From NCBI GenBank assembly GCA_023145595.1, contig JAGLDM010000446.1:1-6640 (forward strand): DNA of 6,640 nt. The letters run 5' to 3'. Below the pieces are notes generated by a model, which made no database searches, was not told the DNA's origin, and saw nothing but the letters and a program-made list of their open reading frames with translations. A program made the translations under genes and the position numbers. The stretch is from Flavobacteriaceae bacterium. Lineage in GTDB: Bacteria > Bacteroidota > Bacteroidia > Flavobacteriales > Flavobacteriaceae. This document shows positions 1 to 5,324 of the stretch, piece after piece. Every line of letters starts with the position of its first letter. Position 1 is the stretch's first letter.

Positions 1-594
1 ATGTTTACTTCAAGAGCAGAATACAGAACCTTACTGAGGCAAGATAATGCGGATTTGCGTCTAACTAAAAAAGGGTTCGATTTAGGTTTGGCGAGTAAAG
101 TGCGTCTAGATCGAGTTCAGGTAAAACAAGAAAAGACAGATTTGTTTGTGAAGTTTTTACAAGATACAAGCATTAAGCCAGGTGAAATAAACGAGACGTT
201 GATTGCAAATAATACGGCTGTTATTTCACAACCGATGAAGATGATTCGTATTGCTACACGTCCGCAAATTACCTTCGCAGATTTGGCGAAGATTGAAAGT
301 TTTTCAAAGTTTATTATTGATAATGATATTGATAAGGAAATTGAAGAGCAGGCAGAAATTCACGTAAAATATTCTGGTTATATAAACAAAGAAAAGAACA
401 ATGCAGATAAGTTAAACCGACTTGAAAACGTAAAGATTCCTTCTAGTTTTGATTACAATAAATTGAAAGCAGTTTCAATAGAAGCGAAGCAAAAACTAAC
501 AAAGATTAAGCCAGCCACAATTGCACAAGCAAGTAGAATTAGCGGAGTATCACCAAGTGATATTTCGGTACTGTTAGTTTATATGGGGCGATAG
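1..594 (+). CDS. mnmG: MnmG (GidA), tRNA uridine-5-carboxymethylaminomethyl modification enzyme, C-terminal part only
   Basis: This is the last 197 codons of MnmG, the FAD enzyme that with MnmE installs the carboxymethylaminomethyl group on wobble U34 of certain tRNAs in the cytoplasm. The window opens on the family signature MFTSRAEYRTLLRQDNADLR. In full-length homologues of about 620-630 residues this lies roughly two thirds in, so the ATG at base 1 is an internal Met and the FAD-binding N-terminus is off the left edge. The rest is the helical C-terminal domain: RPQITFADLAK near residues 88-98, YSGYINKEK near 124-132, and the closing block KIKPATIAQASRISGVSPSD near 168-187, then a terminal LLVYMGR. 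That C-terminal domain is known to contact MnmE and tRNA. The reading frame is intact to a TAG stop at 592-594. The stop directly abuts a parS-like palindrome. Identification is secure. Confidence 0.97.
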   Translation: MFTSRAEYRTLLRQDNADLRLTKKGFDLGLASKVRLDRVQVKQEKTDLFVKFLQDTSIKPGEINETLIANNTAVISQPMKMIRIATRPQITFADLAKIESFSKFIIDNDIDKEIEEQAEIHVKYSGYINKEKNNADKLNRLENVKIPSSFDYNKLKAVSIEAKQKLTKIKPATIAQASRISGVSPSDISVLLVYMGR

Positions 595-609
595 GTTCCA
601 CGTGGAACG
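594..609. promoter_or_regulatory. Candidate parS centromere site (ParB binding)
   Basis: The 16-mer gGTTCCACGTGGAACg contains a perfect 14-bp palindrome at 595-608. It matches 14 of 16 positions of the parS variant TGTTCCACGTGGAACA and keeps the invariant CACGTG core; only the two outermost bases differ. Chromosomal ParB proteins nucleate on such sites, which usually cluster around the replication origin. Here the palindrome starts on the base after the mnmG stop codon, in non-coding DNA. mnmG (gidA) is a gene often found close to oriC and parAB in bacteria, which fits. An alternative is a binding site for some other dimeric regulator with a CACGTG core. No parA or parB gene lies in the window. 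Confidence 0.7.
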
Positions 610-687
610 ATACAGCAAAAAAACGAATTCAATATAAAAAGTTAGGGCTAATTATAATAAAGTCGGAACTGAACGAACCTTGATAAA

Positions 688-1542
688 ATGCAAAAGGAAA
701 TATATTTAACATGTAAAGATCATACCGTTTCTGGCGAACAATTTCAGTTGTTATATGATAAGGAACGGGATATGTTAATTACGCACCCAGCACCTGCAGT
801 TTGCGATTTGGGGAAATACTACGAAAGTGAAGAATATATTTCTCACACCGATTCCAAGAAATCTTTTTTTGATAACATCTATCAATTAGTAAAGACATAT
901 ACAATTTCAAAAAAAGTAAAAATGTTACGGGGTTTTTGTGACCCTAAAGAAAGTGAAAAATCAATTTTAGATATTGGATGTGGAACAGGGGACTTTATGG
1001 TTGCTTGTAAAAAAAACGGATTTCAGGTTTATGGAATAGAGCCTTCTAAAAAAGCAAAAGAAATAGTTACTTCTAAAATTAAAGCAGATTTGTTTGATGA
1101 CATTTCTAATCTTGATGCTCAAAAATTTGATGTTATTACAATGTGGCATGTATTAGAACATGTTCCTAATTTTAAAGATTATATTTCTAAATTAAAAACA
1201 CTTTTAAAACCAAACGGAACATTAATTATTGCTGTGCCAAACTTTAAAAGTTACGATGCTAATTATTATAAAGAGTTTTGGGCAGCTTATGATGTGCCAA
1301 GACATTTATCGCACTTTTCAAAAAAAGCAATTTCTAAATTGTTTTTAAAAGAAAAAATGGAAGTCGTAAAAATTCTTCCAATGAAATTTGATTCTTATTA
1401 TGTTTCATTGTTAAGTGAAAAATATAAAACAGGAAGTACTAATTTTTTAAAAGCAATCTATATTGGTTTTATGTCTAATTTAAAAGCAACCCAATCGAAA
1501 GAGTACTCTTCCTTAATTTACATCATTAAAAAGACCAAATAG
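688..1542 (+). CDS. Class I SAM-dependent methyltransferase (Methyltransf_23-like), substrate unknown
   Basis: A 284-residue cytosolic protein with a Rossmann methyltransferase core. Motif I is ILDIGCGTGDF at residues 93-103, where SAM binds. The acidic residue ending strand 2 is E118 in VYGIEPS. The segment FDVITMWHVLEHV at 147-159 and the post-motif LKPNGTLIIAVPN at 173-185 are typical, as is the block YDVPRHLSHFSKKAI at 201-215, seen in Methyltransf_23-type enzymes. About 90 residues precede the core; they hold C9, C39 and C84 but no clear zinc-finger spacing. The substrate cannot be read from the sequence. Start at ATG 688 was chosen because it is the first in-frame Met and leaves a normal-looking N-terminus; no Shine-Dalgarno is present, as is usual in this phylum. 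The gene lies 93 bp after mnmG on the same strand and may share its transcript, since I see no terminator between them. Confidence 0.85.
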   Translation: MQKEIYLTCKDHTVSGEQFQLLYDKERDMLITHPAPAVCDLGKYYESEEYISHTDSKKSFFDNIYQLVKTYTISKKVKMLRGFCDPKESEKSILDIGCGTGDFMVACKKNGFQVYGIEPSKKAKEIVTSKIKADLFDDISNLDAQKFDVITMWHVLEHVPNFKDYISKLKTLLKPNGTLIIAVPNFKSYDANYYKEFWAAYDVPRHLSHFSKKAISKLFLKEKMEVVKILPMKFDSYYVSLLSEKYKTGSTNFLKAIYIGFMSNLKATQSKEYSSLIYIIKKTK

Positions 1543-1561
1543 TTAATTTAAACATTATTTG

Positions 1562-1679
1562 AGGAGGTTTGTTGACTTTACCACTCAATTACCTTAAGGT
1601 TTCTTTAAGCGCCTTAAAACAAGTCTGTTTTTACGTGCTTAAAATCAATTTATTTTATAAAGGCATGAGTTTCATATAA
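1562..1679 (+). other. Possible small ORF (35 codons, TTG start) behind a perfect Shine-Dalgarno
   Basis: The 218-bp spacer between the methyltransferase and the Skp-like gene contains AGGAGG at 1562-1567, four bases before a TTG at 1572. From that TTG an open frame runs 35 codons to TAA at 1677-1679. It would read M-TLPLNYLKVSLSALKQVC and continue to KINLFYKGMSFI, mildly hydrophobic and basic. I recognise no family. A perfect SD is notable because the neighbouring genes have none, but 35 codons in AT-rich DNA can arise by chance and TTG starts are rare. It is listed as a possibility only. Confidence 0.15.
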
Positions 1680-1689
1680 ATATTATTTA

Positions 1690-1722
1690 TTTGCTTTAAA
1701 ATGTTTGATTTGTCTATATTCG
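1690..1722 (+). promoter_or_regulatory. Putative promoter of the Skp-like gene
   Basis: TTTG at 1690-1693 and TATATTCG at 1715-1722 resemble the Bacteroidota -33 (TTTG) and -7 (TAnnTTTG) boxes, with one mismatch in the -7 box and a 21-bp spacer. Transcription would begin near 1728, leaving about 33 untranslated bases before the ATG at 1761. The A-rich stretch at 1753-1760 just before the ATG stands in for a Shine-Dalgarno, as is common in this phylum. Confidence 0.4.
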
Positions 1723-1760
1723 CCACTTAATAGGTTCTAACAAAATATAAATTAAAAAAA

Positions 1761-2279
1761 ATGAAAAAATTATCAGTTTTAGTTATTCTAACAATTTTAA
1801 TGGCGTCATGTACGCAATCAAAAATAGGTTATGTAGATGTAAGAGAAGTAATGGATGATTATGATGCCGCAAAATCTGTTGAGGTTGCATTAAAATTAGA
1901 ACAAGAGCAAATTACAAAGTCTCTAGACAGTCTTACAATACCGTTTCAAGAAAAAGTTAAAGAGTTCTATGCAAAATCTAATAACATGTCTGCTAGCCAA
2001 AGAGTAAAAGAGGAGCAAGCATTACAACAAGAGGGTCAACAAATTCAGCAGCAACAGCAACAAGTACAACAATACTTACAGCAAAAAGGCGCTGCAGAAA
2101 TTGAGAAGTTAACAAAGAAAATTGATAGTACAGTGGCCGCATACGCTTCTAAAAACAAGTATCAAATGATTCTAGCGACTCAAGGTAACGGACAGGTAAT
2201 TTATGGTGATGACAGCGTAAATATTACCGAAGCGGTTATTGATGTACTAAACGCTGAGAGTGAGTTATCAGAAAAGTAA
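1761..2279 (+). CDS. Skp/OmpH-family periplasmic chaperone-like protein, probable lipoprotein
   Basis: A 172-residue protein of the OmpH/Skp type, which holds unfolded outer-membrane proteins in the periplasm. The N-terminus is a short signal: K2-K3, a hydrophobic run at 4-14, then M-A-S-C with the likely lipidated Cys17. The mature start IGYVDVREVM at 22-31 corresponds to the family's first strand. Next comes a long charged helical region (about 33-125) that would form the coiled-coil tentacle, with a Gln-rich stretch at 87-108 (including Q96-Q101). The C-terminus returns to a strand motif, YQMILATQGNGQVIYGDDSV near 134-153, then ITEAVIDVLN. Typical Skp proteins are 160-180 residues, so it is full length. 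Many Skp proteins are soluble, so the apparent lipobox suggests membrane anchoring; position -3 is Met rather than the preferred Leu. An intrinsic terminator follows 23 bases after the stop. Confidence 0.85.
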   Translation: MKKLSVLVILTILMASCTQSKIGYVDVREVMDDYDAAKSVEVALKLEQEQITKSLDSLTIPFQEKVKEFYAKSNNMSASQRVKEEQALQQEGQQIQQQQQQVQQYLQQKGAAEIEKLTKKIDSTVAAYASKNKYQMILATQGNGQVIYGDDSVNITEAVIDVLNAESELSEK

Positions 2280-2302
2280 AAAGATTAAAAATTAACTAGG
2301 AA

Positions 2303-2330
2303 GGCCTATTGTAATCAATGGGTCTTTTTT
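2303..2330 (+). terminator. Intrinsic terminator after the Skp-like gene
   Basis: GGCCTATTG (2303-2311) pairs with CAATGGGTC (2316-2324) around a TAAT loop. This gives nine pairs, two of them G-U, followed by six Ts at 2325-2330. The T-run overlaps the stop codon (2329-2331) of the convergent DoxX-like gene. Read on the minus strand the hairpin is not followed by an immediate T-run, so it should work mainly for the plus-strand gene. Confidence 0.75.
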
Positions 2331-2724
2331 ATTGCAACAAAGCCAAACCTAATATGCTGATAATAAAGTAGATAGATATATTTACAGCGCCATTATAGTC
2401 TTTTGCAAGTCGCTGACCAATCAACATAAAAATTAAAGAAACAGAAGAAATTTCTACACCTAAAAGCGCCATATCATAACGGTCTAAAACGCTGATTTGA
2501 TAAATACCTAAAATCATAAGTGTACTAGCTATAATTTCTAGCACTAATAATATTAATAGCAGTATAGGAACACTGTTTTTTAGAGGAGAAACTTCAAAAT
2601 GCTTTTTAATAAAGGAAACGGTTCCGCTCCAATCTGTAATTTTTTCTACACTAGAAATTACGAAGGTTATAATTAGAAATACTAATACGAAAATGGTTGC
2701 AGGCTGTTGATTAAAAATTCCCAT
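2329..2724 (-). CDS. Small DoxX-like integral membrane protein
   Basis: A 131-residue, very hydrophobic protein with four predicted membrane helices at about residues 9-26, 51-73, 84-103 and 113-130. Between helices 1 and 2 is a more polar segment, EKITDWSGTVSFIKKHFEVS, at 27-46. The four-helix layout and the segment with K28 and W32 resemble the DoxX family, whose members are often tied loosely to redox or envelope functions; the precise role is unknown. No catalytic residue can be pointed out. The start ATG (2722-2724) lies only 3 bp after the stop of holB on the same strand, so the two are almost certainly cotranscribed and perhaps translationally coupled. The stop codon lies inside the T-run of the terminator serving the convergent gene. 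DoxX-like assignment is by overall resemblance; membrane nature is secure. Confidence 0.75.
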   Translation of the reverse strand: MGIFNQQPATIFVLVFLIITFVISSVEKITDWSGTVSFIKKHFEVSPLKNSVPILLLILLVLEIIASTLMILGIYQISVLDRYDMALLGVEISSVSLIFMLIGQRLAKDYNGAVNISIYFIISILGLALLQ

Positions 2725-2727
2725 TTG

Positions 2728-3870
2728 TTATTGTTTTGTATGTAATAAACGGGTTAGTTTTATAGATAAATCGAGTAAAATTAATTTTCCATTCCCGTTG
2801 CGCTCTATATGGTACATGGCATCATTCAATTCTTTATTGATTTGAACGATATTTTGACCATGAACGAAAGGTGCAAACTTTTTAAGTTGAAAACTCTCCG
2901 ATTTCGTTTCTAAAAACACCAAACTCGGTGCTTTATAGTTTAGCAATAACGCTTGTCTAAAAAACTGTAAGCAATAGGTCAAAAATTGCTTTTGTGTCTC
3001 TCTGCCGGCTTTTCCAATAGCATCACTCCAATCTATGAGTTCTTTAATAACAGAGGCATTTCCCTTTGCTCTAAATGCAGCACGTACCCATATTATAAAC
3101 CATTCTTCAAAAAGAAGGTCAGAGGAATCATTTCGGTACAAATGAATTGCCTTATTCAAGTTTCCATCTGCTTGATACGCTATTTTTAGCGCTTCATTGT
3201 CAGAAGCACCCTCGCGTTGTTTAAGTCCGTCGGCAATATCTTTATTACTTAAAACAGGAAAATGTAAAACCTGACAACGAGAACGGATGGTTGCTATAAT
3301 TTGTTCTTCATTTTCAGCTAATAAAAGAAGCACTGTTTTTTCTGGAGGCTCCTCAATCAGTTTTAATAATTTATTAGCGGCTCCTAAATTCATTTTTTCG
3401 GCCATCCAAATAATCATTACTTTATAACCTCCTTCGTATGATTTTAACACCAATGATTTTCCAATCGCCTTTGCCTCTTCAACATTAATTATACCCTGTT
3501 TTTTTTCAACACCAATTGTTTCGAGCCAATTGAAAATGTTTCCATAAGGTTGCTCTTTTACAAACTGTCGCCATTCTTCACTAAAGAGGCTACTTACTAC
3601 TTTAGAGGCTGATTTGATCTTGTCATTATTTGTTACAGGAAAAGAAAAATGCAGATCAGGATGTGATAAATTATCACATTTTAGATTGCAAGACTCATTG
3701 TTTTCGTTATCTAAACAAAGTAAAAAACGAGCATAAGCAATTGCCATCGGCAGTGTACCAGAACCTTCTTTACCAACAAATAATTGTGCATGCGGAATTC
3801 GACCATTTTTTGCAGATTGTTGCAAATGATTTTTAATATTTTCTTGACCTAAAATTTCTGAAAAGCGCAT
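2728..3870 (-). CDS. holB: DNA polymerase III subunit delta' (clamp loader)
   Basis: A 380-residue protein that fits delta', the subunit of the clamp-loader complex that helps place the sliding clamp on DNA. The N-terminus MRFSEILGQENIKNHLQQS and then RIPHAQLFVGKEGSG (24-38) are characteristic. The P-loop is degenerate (G33-KEGSGTL, no Lys-Ser/Thr pair), as expected for a subunit that does not hydrolyse ATP. The block KVMIIWMAEKMNLGAANKLL (150-169), LIEEPPEKT (171-179) and the SRC motif at 197-199 are clamp-loader hallmarks. The usual four-cysteine zinc module appears reduced: Cys52, Cys61 and Cys65 are present. An in-frame Met ten codons upstream (3898-3900) exists, but family alignment favours the Met at 3868-3870, and a -7 box overlaps the extra codons. 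It heads a two-gene operon with the DoxX-like gene and diverges from pgk. Confidence 0.93.
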   Translation of the reverse strand: MRFSEILGQENIKNHLQQSAKNGRIPHAQLFVGKEGSGTLPMAIAYARFLLCLDNENNESCNLKCDNLSHPDLHFSFPVTNNDKIKSASKVVSSLFSEEWRQFVKEQPYGNIFNWLETIGVEKKQGIINVEEAKAIGKSLVLKSYEGGYKVMIIWMAEKMNLGAANKLLKLIEEPPEKTVLLLLAENEEQIIATIRSRCQVLHFPVLSNKDIADGLKQREGASDNEALKIAYQADGNLNKAIHLYRNDSSDLLFEEWFIIWVRAAFRAKGNASVIKELIDWSDAIGKAGRETQKQFLTYCLQFFRQALLLNYKAPSLVFLETKSESFQLKKFAPFVHGQNIVQINKELNDAMYHIERNGNGKLILLDLSIKLTRLLHTKQ

Positions 3871-3874
3871 AGCA

Positions 3875-3882
3875 CAAATATA
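3875..3882 (-). promoter_or_regulatory. Putative -7 box of the holB promoter
   Basis: On the minus strand this reads TATATTTG, a perfect match to TAnnTTTG. It ends only 4 bases before the holB ATG (3870-3868), so transcription would start at or within a few bases of the start codon and the mRNA would be leaderless or nearly so. A TTTG lies upstream on the minus strand, but with only about 15 bp spacing, shorter than normal, so the -33 element is uncertain. Confidence 0.45.
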
Positions 3883-3893
3883 GCAAATTGGGA

Positions 3894-3925
3894 TTAGCAA
3901 AAAGAATATAGAATCACTATCTTTG
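3894..3925 (+). promoter_or_regulatory. Putative pgk promoter
   Basis: TATCTTTG at 3918-3925 is a perfect TAnnTTTG -7 box. A weak -33 candidate, TTAG at 3894-3897, lies 20 bp upstream. Transcription would begin near 3931, giving a leader of about 26 AT-rich bases before the pgk ATG at 3957. It is back-to-back with the minus-strand holB -7 box at 3875-3882, so the two upstream promoter regions overlap. Confidence 0.6.
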
Positions 3926-3956
3926 CAGCCATATAATCATATAAATAAATACAATT

Positions 3957-5144
3957 ATGCCAACGATTACTGATTTTAATTTTCAAGACAAAAGAGCAAT
4001 AATAAGAGTAGATTTTAACGTGCCATTAGATGCCGATTCTAATGTGACTGATACGACTAGAATAGAAGCAGCAAAACCAACAATTTTAAAAGTTTTAGAA
4101 GATGGTGGAAGTTGCGTATTGATGTCGCATTTAGGACGTCCAAAAGGAGTTTCTCCGGAGTTTTCATTGAGCCATATTGTTGATACCGTTAGTGAAATAA
4201 TTGGAGTTCAAGTAAAATTTGTTGATGATTGTGTTGGTGAAAAAGCAGAAGCTGCTGCAGGAAATTTAGAAGCAGGAGAAATCTTATTATTAGAAAACCT
4301 GAGATTTTATGATGAGGAGAAAAAAGGAGATGTAAAATTTGCAGAGCAACTTTCAAAATTAGGTGATATTTATATCAACGATGCCTTTGGAACAGCGCAT
4401 AGAGCACATGCTTCTACTACAATTATTGCACAGTTCTTTGAAGGAAAAAAATGTTTTGGAACATTACTTGCAAAAGAAATTGAGAGTATTCAAAAAGTAT
4501 TAAACGATAGTCAAAAACCAGTTACTGCAATATTAGGAGGAGCAAAAGTTTCTTCAAAAATTACAGTTATTGAGAATATCTTAGATAAGGTAGATCACTT
4601 AATTATTGGTGGCGGAATGACTTTCACATTTATAAAAGCGTTGGGTGGAGAAATTGGAGGCTCTATTTGCGAAGATGATAAACAAGAATTGGCATTGAGC
4701 ATTTTAAAAGCAGCAGAAGAAAAAGGAGTACAGATTCACTTACCAGTTGATATAGTTGCTGCAGATGACTTTAGCAACGATGCAAATACGCAACTTGTTG
4801 ACATCAAAGCCATTCCTAATGGATGGAAAGGACTTGATGTTGGACCAAAAGCAATCCAAGAAATTCATGAGGTTGTAATGAAATCTAAAACAATTCTTTG
4901 GAACGGACCTTTAGGTGTTTTTGAACTGGAAAGTTTCGCAAAAGGAACGATTGCTTTAGGAAATTCTATTGCAGAATCTACTGCTAATGGATGTTTCTCA
5001 CTTGTTGGTGGAGGTGATTCTGTTGCGGCAGTAAAACAATTCGGATTTGCAGATAAAGTAAGTTATGTTTCTACAGGTGGAGGCGCTATGTTAGAAATGT
5101 TAGAAGGAAAAACATTGCCAGGTATTGCAGCGATGTTGAAATAA
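3957..5144 (+). CDS. pgk: Phosphoglycerate kinase
   Basis: A complete 395-residue cytosolic glycolytic enzyme that transfers phosphate between 1,3-bisphosphoglycerate and ADP to give 3-phosphoglycerate and ATP. The N-terminal substrate domain shows RVDFNVPLD (17-25), SHLGRPKG (57-64), LLLENLRF (110-117, with R116) and [14 protein letters not shown] (141-154, with R149 and H151). The C-terminal nucleotide domain shows GGAKVSSK (194-201, with K197), [17 protein letters not shown] (215-231), WNGPLGVFE (315-323), GGGDS (351-355) and [18 protein letters not shown] (372-389). All expected substrate and nucleotide contacts look intact, and the length is normal for bacteria. Start is ATG 3957, giving [20 protein letters not shown], which aligns at the family N-terminus. 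It has its own promoter and is followed, 93 bp after the stop, by a strong terminator, so it is likely transcribed alone. Confidence 0.98.
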   Translation: MPTITDFNFQDKRAIIRVDFNVPLDADSNVTDTTRIEAAKPTILKVLEDGGSCVLMSHLGRPKGVSPEFSLSHIVDTVSEIIGVQVKFVDDCVGEKAEAAAGNLEAGEILLLENLRFYDEEKKGDVKFAEQLSKLGDIYINDAFGTAHRAHASTTIIAQFFEGKKCFGTLLAKEIESIQKVLNDSQKPVTAILGGAKVSSKITVIENILDKVDHLIIGGGMTFTFIKALGGEIGGSICEDDKQELALSILKAAEEKGVQIHLPVDIVAADDFSNDANTQLVDIKAIPNGWKGLDVGPKAIQEIHEVVMKSKTILWNGPLGVFELESFAKGTIALGNSIAESTANGCFSLVGGGDSVAAVKQFGFADKVSYVSTGGGAMLEMLEGKTLPGIAAMLK

Positions 5145-5156
5145 AGCCCATCCTAA

Positions 5157-5173
5157 CCTTCCCAAAGGGAAGG
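5157..5173. repeat. Perfect hairpin palindrome, possible dispersed intergenic repeat
   Basis: CCTTCCC (5157-5163) and GGGAAGG (5167-5173) form a perfect 7-bp stem around AAA, starting 12 bases after the pgk stop. No T-run follows, so it is a poor intrinsic terminator. The wording, including the flanking CCCATCCTAA and GAACTAAAG, resembles short palindromes I recall recurring downstream of genes in flavobacterial genomes. That resemblance is from memory and only one copy is in this window. Confidence 0.45.
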
Positions 5174-5207
5174 AACTAAAGTACATAATTAATATAAGGA
5201 TTTATCC

Positions 5208-5230
5208 TGCAAGGTTTTTAAAGCCATGTA
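5208..5230. repeat. Imperfect palindrome, possible decayed repeat
   Basis: TGCAAGG (5208-5214) can pair imperfectly with CCATGTA (5224-5230) around TTTTTAAAG, with one mismatch and one or two G-U pairs. It looks like a decayed copy of the GC-tipped, T/A-centred palindromes common between genes in this phylum. It may simply be chance pairing in AT-rich DNA. Confidence 0.25.
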
Positions 5231-5237
5231 ATATTTT

Positions 5238-5278
5238 AACCCTCTCTTTTATCAAATATAAAGAGAGGGTTCTTTTTT
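5238..5278 (+). terminator. Strong intrinsic terminator after pgk
   Basis: AACCCTCTCTTT (5238-5249) pairs perfectly over 12 bp with AAAGAGAGGGTT (5260-5271) around a 10-base loop, followed by CTTTTTT ending at 5278. This is the clearest terminator in the window. It closes pgk transcription and separates it from the aldo/keto reductase gene. Confidence 0.9.
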
Positions 5279-5292
5279 AGTTTTCAAATGTC

Positions 5293-5300
5293 TATTTTTG
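5293..5300 (+). promoter_or_regulatory. Putative -7 box for the aldo/keto reductase gene
   Basis: TATTTTTG matches TAnnTTTG fully. Transcription would start near 5306, leaving about 19 bases before the ATG at 5325. No good TTTG -33 box is present at the right distance; that position falls in the T-run of the pgk terminator. The position just after a strong terminator supports an independent promoter here. Confidence 0.45.
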
Positions 5301-5324
5301 ATTTGAAATAATTCACGGGTAAAT

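Noticed and set aside
1..3. ATG at the first base as a true gene start for a 197-residue protein
   Set aside because: The protein begins in the middle of the MnmG family signature and lacks the FAD domain, so the gene continues off the left edge.
967..1149. Minus-strand frame of 60 codons inside the methyltransferase gene
   Set aside because: It lies entirely within a well-supported gene and resembles no known protein; it is a shadow of the coding strand.
1604..1618. TTTAAG-CGC-CTTAAA hairpin as a terminator for the methyltransferase gene
   Set aside because: Short AT-rich stem with no T-run directly after it, so too weak to call.
2986..3189. Plus-strand frame of 67 codons inside holB
   Set aside because: Antisense to conserved holB codons, with no family resemblance and no promoter or start signal.
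3630..3836. Plus-strand frame of 68 codons inside holB
   Set aside because: Antisense to the conserved N-terminal domain of holB; no independent support.
3871..3900. Upstream in-frame Met at 3898-3900 as the holB start, adding ten residues
   Set aside because: Family members begin at the MRFSEILGQ-like sequence, and the extra codons contain a perfect minus-strand -7 box.
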